Assembly: GCF_000347175.1 (NCBI RefSeq)
Contig: NZ_ANIK01000117.1
Span: forward strand, 1 to 13,067
Source of the DNA: Leptospira alstonii serovar Sichuan str. 79601
GTDB lineage: Bacteria; Spirochaetota; Leptospiria; Leptospirales; Leptospiraceae
DNA length: 13,067 nt
Direction of reading: 5' to 3'
Of the stretch, positions 6,825 to 13,067 are shown one piece after another. The stretch's first letter is position 1. The number at the start of each line of letters is the position of its first letter. Both the position numbers and the translations under genes were made by a program. The notes below the pieces were generated by a model. That model searched no databases. It worked only from the letters and a program-made list of their open reading frames with translations, and was not told where the DNA came from.

Positions 6825-7257
6825 AAAAAATCCAAAACGTATTCCGAAAACAATCCTCCCATTCTCTTTGCACACGGCGCGTGCCATGGTGTTGGGAGGA
6901 GAATTTTATTCCCTACTTTCAAAAAGCGGGTTATGATGGATATGAGAGGCCACGAAAAAAAATTCGAATCAAGGCGGAAGCTTTCGGTGGCATTCGATCC
7001 GAAATTACGTTCAAGAAGTTTTAACCAAGTTATCCCGACCTCCGATCCTAATCGGACATTCCATGGAAGAACTCGTGGTTCAAAAAGTATTATAAAATAC
7101 GAATGTACCCGGAGCCGTTCTTCTTGCGAGCGTTCCTACTCACGGAGTGTTTAAGATCACATCGGAATTATTGCTCAAACATCCGATCAAATTTTCCAAG
7201 GCGATTCTCACGCTTTCTTTGCTTACGATCGTGGAAAAAACAAAAATCGGCTCCTAA
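6825..7257 (+). pseudogene. Broken alpha/beta hydrolase gene
   Basis: Pieces of one alpha/beta hydrolase can be read in order across three frames. 6825-6890 gives NNPPILFAHGACHG, the oxyanion-hole HG strand. A switch near 6887, apparently a 5-nt loss, leads to WCWEENFIPYFQKAGYD (to 6937). Another switch gives MRGHEK (from 6942), standing for LRGHGKS. A third leads to LSRPPILIGHSMEELVVQKVL (from 7030), then an in-frame TAA (7093-7095), then VPGAVLLASVPTHGVFKI and on to TAA at 7255-7257. Damage therefore includes at least three frameshifts, one internal stop, nucleophile-elbow change GHSMGG to GHSMEE, and loss of the C-terminal part that would carry the catalytic Asp/His. No credible start is visible. 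The intact ancestor would be a soluble ~270-300-residue esterase/lipase-type enzyme of unknown substrate. Confidence 0.88.
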
Positions 7258-7300
7258 GAAGAAGACAAAAAAAGTATAAACTCTCGTTTTGATAAGCGAA

Positions 7301-7324
7301 GTCCGTTTTTTAAGCGGACATTTT
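7301..7324 (+). terminator. Weak terminator-like hairpin
   Basis: GTCCG (7301-7305) pairs with CGGAC (7315-7319) around a 9-base T-rich loop, and a sixth G-T pair is possible. It is followed by ATTTT. It lies 44 bp past the end of the hydrolase pseudogene and before the cyclase promoter candidate, a fitting place for the old gene's terminator. The short stem and broken T-tract make it uncertain. Confidence 0.3.
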
Positions 7325-7333
7325 AAAAGGATT

Positions 7334-7362
7334 TAGTCAATTTATTATTGATTTTTTATAAA
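7334..7362 (+). promoter_or_regulatory. Candidate sigma-70 promoter of the 7TM cyclase gene
   Basis: TAGTCA (7334-7339, 4 of 6 to TTGACA) and TATAAA (7357-7362, 5 of 6 to TATAAT) are separated by exactly 17 bp of AT-rich sequence. Transcription would start near 7370, giving a 5' leader of about 65 nt before the ATG at 7434. Prediction by eye in an AT-rich stretch. Confidence 0.4.
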
Positions 7363-7433
7363 ATAGGGATTCCATAATCCTTCACGCTTTTATTCCCTAT
7401 CGAACTTGGAATAGAGGCGAAGGAAGCGAAATT

Positions 7434-9506
7434 ATGGGGTTCATCATCCGATCCGCACTCGTCTACTCGATATTTCTAATATCCTCTTCCCTATTTTCGC
7501 AGAGCCTGATCGTGGATTCCAATTTCAAAAAATCCAACCTGATCGGATATGTGGAAAGATACGAGGACAACCAAACCTCTCTCAAACTCGCCGACTTGGA
7601 TAAAAAAGAATTCTCTTTTCAGAAAGTAAACAAGGTCAATCTGGGTTATTCCGATTCCGCGCATTGGCTCAGGTTCGGTTTAAAAAATCCGGATAGAAGT
7701 TCAAAACTCATTATCTACGAACTCGCTTATCCTTTGATCGATTCCATCGAAGTGTATATTAAGAATTTGGATTCCGGCGAGATCGCTACCCTGCGGTCCG
7801 GCGATAAACTTCCCTTTAAGACTAGGGAGATACGTCATCAGAATTTTACTTTTCCGATCCGATTGGCGGCTCAGACGGAATATCGGCTTATGGTAAGAAT
7901 CCTCACTGAAAGTTCCGTACAATTTCCGATGACTCTCTGGTCCGCGAACGAATTCTCCAATCACGTAGTGGACGAACAAAAAACGTTCGGTCTCTATTAC
8001 GGAATTATGATTGCGATGATGGCTTATAACTTCTTTCTTTTTATAGGAACGAGAGATAAGTCTTATTTGTTTTACGTTTTATTCCTGACCGGTTACGTTT
8101 TGTTTCAAGCCTGTCTGAACGGACTCGCGTTTCAGTATCTCTGGCCGGACGCAATCTGGTGGGCAAATTCTTCTCTACCTTTCTTTATGTTTTTCGGCGG
8201 AGGATGGGGAGCTCAGTTTTCGAGGGAATTCCTAAGAATGAAATCCTATCATCCTCTATTGGATAAAATTCTATTGTCGTATTTCGTGCTCGGGATGATC
8301 GCCTCCGTGTTGAGTCTCGGTCTTAATTTTTCGATCGGAATCAAATTAGCAATCGCTTATGTGTTTTTGATGGTCGTGCTTTTGATCGCTGCTGGACTCG
8401 TTTCCATCTTCAAAGGTTATCGCGCCGCGAGATTTTACCTTTCCGCGTGGATTTTTCTTCTTCTCGGAATCGTAACGTATATCTTAAAAACACTCACCCT
8501 CTTTCCTTCCAACTTCGTAACCGAATATTCCATCCAGTTCGGTTCGTCCTTCGAAGTCCTTCTTTTATCCTTGGCGCTCGCCGATCGGATCAACATCCTT
8601 AAAAAGGAAAAGGAAGAAGCGCAGAAGAAGCTGATCGAAAACCAAAAGGAAGCCTTGAAAAGGCAAACCGTGATGACTCAGTCTTTCGAACGGTTCGTTC
8701 CGAAACAATTTCTAAATCATCTCGGTAAGGAAGATATCAGCGATATACGATTGGGAGATCAGGCAAGAAAAGAGATGACTATCTTCTTTTCCGATATAAG
8801 ACATTTCACGAAACTTTCGGAAAAGATGGATCCGAAAGACAATTTCAATTTTTTGAATTCTTATCTTAAAAGAATGAATCCTCTCGTGATTCAAAACGGA
8901 GGGTTCGTGGACAAGTTTATCGGAGACGCGATCATGGCGCTCTTTCCCGAATCGGGAGAAGACGCACTCAGAGCCGCGATCGAAATGCAGTCCGAGGTCC
9001 GACTCTACAATCATCACCGATTGAAAATCGGATACGAACCGATCAAAATCGGAATCGGAATTCATACGGGTCACTTGATGCTCGGAACGATCGGAACGGA
9101 AGAACGTATGGAAGGAACCGTTATCTCCGACACGGTCAATCTCGCGTCAAGAATCGAAGGTCTTACTAAAAAGTTCGATTCGTCCATTCTCATCAGTGAA
9201 AAAACTCTGCAGACGATTCCCGACCCGACTCGTTATAAGATGCGTTTGATAGGACGCGCAAAGGTAAAAGGAAAAGAAGACGAAATCGTGATCTTCGACG
9301 TTTACGAAGGTTTATCTCAATTTCAAATCGATCTCAGAAACGGTACCAAGTACGACTTTGAAAAAGGCGTCACAAACTTTCTTTTAAAAGAATTCGATCG
9401 GGCCCAGGACGCATTCGCTTCCGTTTTAAAAGTAGATCCAACGGATATCGCCGCCGAGGCTTATCTCAAGGCCTTGCGAAAAACGTCCGCTCTTCGTAAG
9501 GGATAA
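7434..9506 (+). CDS. 7TMR-DISM receptor adenylate cyclase
   Basis: 690 residues. Signal peptide at 1-23 (hydrophobic core, then SLFSQ). A periplasmic beta-rich domain, ~30-178, fits the 7TMR-DISM extracellular domain with sequences such as HWLRFGLKNP and LAYPLIDSIEVYI. Seven hydrophobic segments span ~185-385, starting GLYYGIMIAMMAYNFFLFI. A coiled coil (~386-415) and FERFVPKQFLNHLG (a cyclase-transducer-like element) lead to the class III cyclase domain (~445-625): metal D454 (FFSDIRHF) and D498 (KFIGDAIMA), adenine-selecting K494 with T562, and N569 and R573 (SDTVNLASR). This predicts cAMP synthesis controlled by an extracytoplasmic ligand, probably carbohydrate-like in this family. A TPR-like helical tail covers ~638-682. 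AAGGA lies 9 nt before the ATG. It stands alone, divergent from the minus-strand operon and separated from it by the decayed region. Confidence 0.93.
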   Translation: MGFIIRSALVYSIFLISSSLFSQSLIVDSNFKKSNLIGYVERYEDNQTSLKLADLDKKEFSFQKVNKVNLGYSDSAHWLRFGLKNPDRSSKLIIYELAYPLIDSIEVYIKNLDSGEIATLRSGDKLPFKTREIRHQNFTFPIRLAAQTEYRLMVRILTESSVQFPMTLWSANEFSNHVVDEQKTFGLYYGIMIAMMAYNFFLFIGTRDKSYLFYVLFLTGYVLFQACLNGLAFQYLWPDAIWWANSSLPFFMFFGGGWGAQFSREFLRMKSYHPLLDKILLSYFVLGMIASVLSLGLNFSIGIKLAIAYVFLMVVLLIAAGLVSIFKGYRAARFYLSAWIFLLLGIVTYILKTLTLFPSNFVTEYSIQFGSSFEVLLLSLALADRINILKKEKEEAQKKLIENQKEALKRQTVMTQSFERFVPKQFLNHLGKEDISDIRLGDQARKEMTIFFSDIRHFTKLSEKMDPKDNFNFLNSYLKRMNPLVIQNGGFVDKFIGDAIMALFPESGEDALRAAIEMQSEVRLYNHHRLKIGYEPIKIGIGIHTGHLMLGTIGTEERMEGTVISDTVNLASRIEGLTKKFDSSILISEKTLQTIPDPTRYKMRLIGRAKVKGKEDEIVIFDVYEGLSQFQIDLRNGTKYDFEKGVTNFLLKEFDRAQDAFASVLKVDPTDIAAEAYLKALRKTSALRKG

Positions 9507-9527
9507 TCATCAATTCAAATCTGCGAC

Positions 9528-9565
9528 GAAATCGGGTTCCATTGTGCAAGCGGTTTCTTTTATTT
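9528..9565 (+). terminator. Candidate rho-independent terminator after the 7TM cyclase gene
   Basis: GAAATCG (9528-9534) pairs with CGGTTTC (9551-9557), 7 bp with one G-T wobble and a 16-nt loop, and is followed by TTTTATTT. It begins 22 bp after the stop codon. The loop is large, so it is weak. The rest of 9507-9785, between the converging cyclase and flavoprotein genes, shows no gene or other clear structure. Confidence 0.35.
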
Positions 9566-9785
9566 GTTCCGACAAACTAACGCATTCAAAAACGTCTCGG
9601 AGTTGAAATTCGAAACACTAACGCACGCAAATGCACCTTGCAGCCGAAATCCCAAAAACTACTTCGTTCAAAAACCGTTGCAATCAGAATTATTTTCGAA
9701 GTCACCAGGACCTCAACCCGAACCCCGCAACAAACACTTTCATCATTCAGAATATTCTAATTTAACAATATACACAAATGACATT

Positions 9786-10343
9786 TCAGCTTTCCTGGAC
9801 TACTTTTTTCGAGCCCCGAATCACGTTTCCAAATTCCAGAAACGCGTTTCTAAATTTTTCTATCGTTTCCGGATCGATCAACTCGTCGTTTTCGTTGATC
9901 TTTCTGCGCGCCAATGGAATCGGAAAAGAAGAATTTTCCACGATCAATACGTTCATCGCTTTTAGAGTTGTAATCAAGGAAGCGTGCGCCTTATCCCCGC
10001 CCATATAAGAAGGAGAAGAACTTAACGCCATCACCGGCTTATTGACGTATTCACCCGAACCGACGACCCAATCCAAAGAATTCTTTAAGGCCCCCGGCAT
10101 TCCGTGCGCGTATTCGGGCGTACAGATCACGACACCATCGGCGTCTTTCAAGGCCGCGCGATAACGCAAGACGGCTTCCGGAGAATTCTCCCCATCTCTG
10201 TCCGGAGAAAAATGAGGAAGATCATCTAACCCTTCAAAGGTGATAAACTCCATTTCTGGCGGGGCGGTTTTCAGGATGGCTCTTAAAATGGAAGAACTGG
10301 TGGCCTGGGGACGAAGACTTCCCGAAATGGATAGAATTTTCAT
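9786..10343 (-). CDS. NADPH-dependent FMN reductase-like flavoprotein
   Basis: 185 residues, the usual length for the family. The N-terminal FMN-phosphate loop SGSLRPQATSSSIL (7-20) follows the first beta strand, and TPEYAHGMPGALKNSLDWV (75-93) is the family signature around the flavin ring. A late glycine-containing segment SSSPSYMGGDKAH (108-120) also fits. It would be a soluble, probably dimeric, flavodoxin-fold NAD(P)H:FMN, quinone or azo reductase; the true acceptor cannot be told. There is no TM segment. It follows the PAS histidine kinase gene on the same strand after 65 bp without a convincing terminator, so co-transcription is possible. The ribosome site before the ATG is weak. Its redox role next to a PAS kinase invites but does not prove a functional link. 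Confidence 0.9.
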   Translation of the reverse strand: MKILSISGSLRPQATSSSILRAILKTAPPEMEFITFEGLDDLPHFSPDRDGENSPEAVLRYRAALKDADGVVICTPEYAHGMPGALKNSLDWVVGSGEYVNKPVMALSSSPSYMGGDKAHASLITTLKAMNVLIVENSSFPIPLARRKINENDELIDPETIEKFRNAFLEFGNVIRGSKKVVQES

Positions 10344-10408
10344 AACGTAAATCTTAGAGTGAATCCGAGTTCGTTTCGGTGGAAAAAAATTTCCGATTTT
10401 TTACGATC

Positions 10409-12628
10409 TCAGAGAAGGATGATTCGAAACGTGGTTCCATGATTCAACCGGCTTTCCACTTCGATTCTTCCTCCCATGGCTTCGACCTGATTTTTAGTGA
10501 TAAACAATCCGATTCCTTTCGCGTCCCGGTTGTTGTGAAAGGTCTTATACATTCCGAAAAGTTTGTCCCCGTATTTATTCATATCGATTCCAAGGCCGTT
10601 ATCCGTGATGCTGAGAACCAATCGGTTGTTTTCATATTCGGCGCTGAGCGTAATCTCCGGAATTCGATCGGGATGGCGGTATTTTACCGCGTTTGTAAGA
10701 AAGTTGAGTAGAATACTTTCCATATAAGAAGCGTTACAACGAACGTGTATCGAATCCGAAACCAAATTTCGAATCCGAACCTGATACTTTTGAATTTCCC
10801 CGCCGATCGCCTGCGTGGCCTTTTCGATATAATCCCGAAGGCCGATTTCCGTATTCTGAAGATTCTTGTTGGTTTGTATGGAAACGACTTCGTTCAGATT
10901 CCAAACGGTATCCATCAAACTATCCGATGCTTTTGTAATATACTGAATTACTTTTTCCCGTTCCGAATCGTTTTTCGATTCCTCCAAAATTTTAAGGAGC
11001 ATCGTGATGTTCCCCGCGTGGGAACGAAGATTATGAGAAACGATATGAGCGAAGTTTACGAGTCTTTCGTTCTGATTGTTCAACACGTCCAAGGTTCGTT
11101 GAAGAGCCAATTCTCTTTGTTTTTGTTCCTGAATGTTTTGAAACGTTCCGGAAATACGAATACATTTTCCGTTGAGATATTCCGGCTTTCCGATGGATCT
11201 AGTCCAAACCAAATTTCCTTTTGCGGTAACGATTTCCACTTCGAAATCGAAGGGTTTGGCCGTTTGAATCGATTTCTCCAAAACGTCGTTGAATCGTTTT
11301 TTTTCCTTTTCGCTCTTAAAAAAACGAGTGATTTCATTTCCGTCCGGTTCGTAGTCCTCGGGCAATTCGAAAATCGATTTCGTCACCTTGCTCCAAATTC
11401 TAGTCTTCGTTTGCAAGTCCAACTCCCAAGACCCGATCTGCGCGGCCTCGTTCGTTCTAGTTAAAATCTCTTCCAACTTGCTTCTTTCAAATTCCTTTCG
11501 TTTAAGAATCGTGATGTCCGCCGTATACATCAAAATACCGCCGACCACGTTCGGAGAAGCATACCAAGGCCTCACTTCCCAGATGATCCATTGAACCGTT
11601 CCGTCCAAGCGGGTAAAGGCTTCCTCCTCTCTTCTTATAACCTTTCCTCGCAAACACTGCTGGTGAATATCCTTCCATTCCTCTCCGATTTCCGGAAAAA
11701 TTTCATAGTGTGAACGACCTATGATTTCTATTCCGTCCAAATAATAATCCACAAGCCATTGTTGAGAGGCAGCCATATAATTCATGTTCGTATCGAACAT
11801 CGCAATCGCGGAAGGTGCGTTTTCGATAAAAACCTTAGTCAGTTCATAACTTTCTTTTAATGCGATTTCGGCGTTCTTATGTTTTGTGATATCCCAATTC
11901 GTTCCCAACATTCGAAACGGTTTACCGGAAGCCAATCTTTGAACGATCGCGATAGCCTTGATAAAACGAACGGAGCCGTCCGGCCAAACGACTCTAAACT
12001 GAGTATCGAATTCCTTTTCTCCGGAAATCGCCTGCCTATGTTCGAGTTTACATCGTTCAAGATCGTCCGGATGTAAACTCGATTCCCAATCGACAGGAGT
12101 TCCCGAAAAATTCTCTCGGTTGATTCCATAGAGGTCGAACATCGTATCGTCCCAGGACACTTTCCCCGTGATCAAATCCAAATCCCAAATTCCGACTCTC
12201 GCCGTTTGAGTCGCGAGCGCAAGACGATCGACTGCGTGTTGTAATTCGAATTCTATCTTTTTGGATTTTGTGACGTCGAAGTAAGTGCCGATCATCAGAA
12301 CCGGTTTTCCTTTCGAATCGGTTTCCACGACCTTACAAGTGCATTTAAACCAAACAATACTTCCGTTTTTATGAAAAAAACGAACATCGGCTTCGTAAGG
12401 TTGGCGAAGATCCGTCTTTAGATAGTCTTCGAATTCATTTTGAATCGGGTTCAGATCTTCCGGAACGATATAAGATTGCCAGGTTCGTATGGAATCTTCC
12501 AATTCTTCGTCTTGATAACCCAACATGGACTTCCAAGCCGGACTTAAATAACTCGTATTTTCCGCGAAATTTTTTTCCCAATATCCGGCGTGAGCCTGTT
12601 CAAGAATCGTTTTAAGAATGTGAATCAT
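10409..12628 (-). CDS. Cytoplasmic four-PAS sensor histidine kinase
   Basis: 739 residues, with no signal peptide or TM segment. Four PAS/PAC units follow one another at about 5-122, 133-250, 262-376 and 386-503. Typical PAC ends are MIGTYFDVTKSKK, MLGTNWDITKHK, MYTADITILKRK and SGTFQNIQEQK. The dimerisation domain carries H532 in AHIVSHNLRSHAGN; it has His where many kinases have Pro (SHxLRxP). The ATPase domain has N-box LNFLTNAVKYRHP (N645), G1 TDNGLGID (D676), an F-box-like FGMYKTFH and G2 AKGIGLFI (703-710), so it should be active. It has no receiver domain and no response regulator adjoins it; the receiver-cyclase at 4552-6030 is the only receiver protein in the window and a possible but unproven partner. 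The ATG at 12628 lacks a Shine-Dalgarno, but PAS 1 begins almost at once and a stop lies about 65 nt upstream in frame. Confidence 0.92.
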   Translation of the reverse strand: MIHILKTILEQAHAGYWEKNFAENTSYLSPAWKSMLGYQDEELEDSIRTWQSYIVPEDLNPIQNEFEDYLKTDLRQPYEADVRFFHKNGSIVWFKCTCKVVETDSKGKPVLMIGTYFDVTKSKKIEFELQHAVDRLALATQTARVGIWDLDLITGKVSWDDTMFDLYGINRENFSGTPVDWESSLHPDDLERCKLEHRQAISGEKEFDTQFRVVWPDGSVRFIKAIAIVQRLASGKPFRMLGTNWDITKHKNAEIALKESYELTKVFIENAPSAIAMFDTNMNYMAASQQWLVDYYLDGIEIIGRSHYEIFPEIGEEWKDIHQQCLRGKVIRREEEAFTRLDGTVQWIIWEVRPWYASPNVVGGILMYTADITILKRKEFERSKLEEILTRTNEAAQIGSWELDLQTKTRIWSKVTKSIFELPEDYEPDGNEITRFFKSEKEKKRFNDVLEKSIQTAKPFDFEVEIVTAKGNLVWTRSIGKPEYLNGKCIRISGTFQNIQEQKQRELALQRTLDVLNNQNERLVNFAHIVSHNLRSHAGNITMLLKILEESKNDSEREKVIQYITKASDSLMDTVWNLNEVVSIQTNKNLQNTEIGLRDYIEKATQAIGGEIQKYQVRIRNLVSDSIHVRCNASYMESILLNFLTNAVKYRHPDRIPEITLSAEYENNRLVLSITDNGLGIDMNKYGDKLFGMYKTFHNNRDAKGIGLFITKNQVEAMGGRIEVESRLNHGTTFRIILL

Positions 12629-13067
<439 letters not shown>

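Noticed and set aside
9564..9965. Plus-strand 133-codon open frame
   Set aside because: Half of it lies antisense to the clear flavoprotein gene and the rest is low-complexity polar sequence; a shadow frame.
10375..10405. GGAAA/TTTCC hairpin followed by six T on the plus strand, between the kinase and flavoprotein genes
   Set aside because: Short AT-rich stem, with the T-run on the wrong strand for the kinase transcript; no plus-strand gene ends here.
10745..11464. Plus-strand 239-codon open frame
   Set aside because: Wholly antisense to the histidine kinase gene; F/R/L-rich translation typical of an antisense shadow.

Overview
The window looks like part of a chromosome of a pathogenic-clade Leptospira. 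The grounds are the moderate-to-low GC, the TTC/GAA/TCG-rich codon use, the many signalling genes with long uneven intergenic spaces, and the IS and pseudogene debris. Assignment to the genus is by recognition of protein style and is not proven from the sequence; I do not name a species.

Layout: (1) 1-776 holds the C-terminal half of a Tn5-like IS4-family transposase running in from the left edge, followed by one copy of an ~85-bp dispersed repeat. (2) 777-6030 is a tight five-gene minus-strand operon. In transcription order it encodes a receiver-PAS-class III cyclase, a small GHKL/HATPase protein, a small STAS-like protein, a SAM methyltransferase of the PhcB (hydroxy-fatty-acid methyl ester) type with its own N-terminal domain, and a six-TM SpoIIE-type PP2C phosphatase. 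(3) 6031-7433 is a 1.4-kb degraded region. It has the second copy of the dispersed repeat, a perfect 8-1-8 palindrome, one weak small ORF and a clearly broken alpha/beta hydrolase pseudogene. (4) 7434-9506 (+) encodes a 7TMR-DISM adenylate cyclase with its own promoter and terminator candidates. (5) 9786-12628 (minus) holds a cytoplasmic four-PAS histidine kinase and, downstream, an NADPH-dependent FMN reductase-like flavoprotein. (6) 12629-13067 is intergenic. It ends in two tandem 23-bp repeats and the first 12 codons of a gene cut by the window edge, possibly the left end of another insertion sequence.

How the genes may work together: the operon has the three parts of a partner switch (kinase-like HATPase, STAS-like antagonist, PP2C phosphatase). 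It sits between a phospho-controlled nucleotide cyclase and a PhcB-like signal synthase. Its parts resemble the Pseudomonas SiaABCD module, with a class III cyclase in place of the diguanylate cyclase. A fatty-acid methyl ester signal synthase inside such a module is the most interesting hypothesis in this window. A second adenylate cyclase with a different sensor lies next to it. The biochemistry is inferred from motifs, and no activity is shown by the sequence itself.
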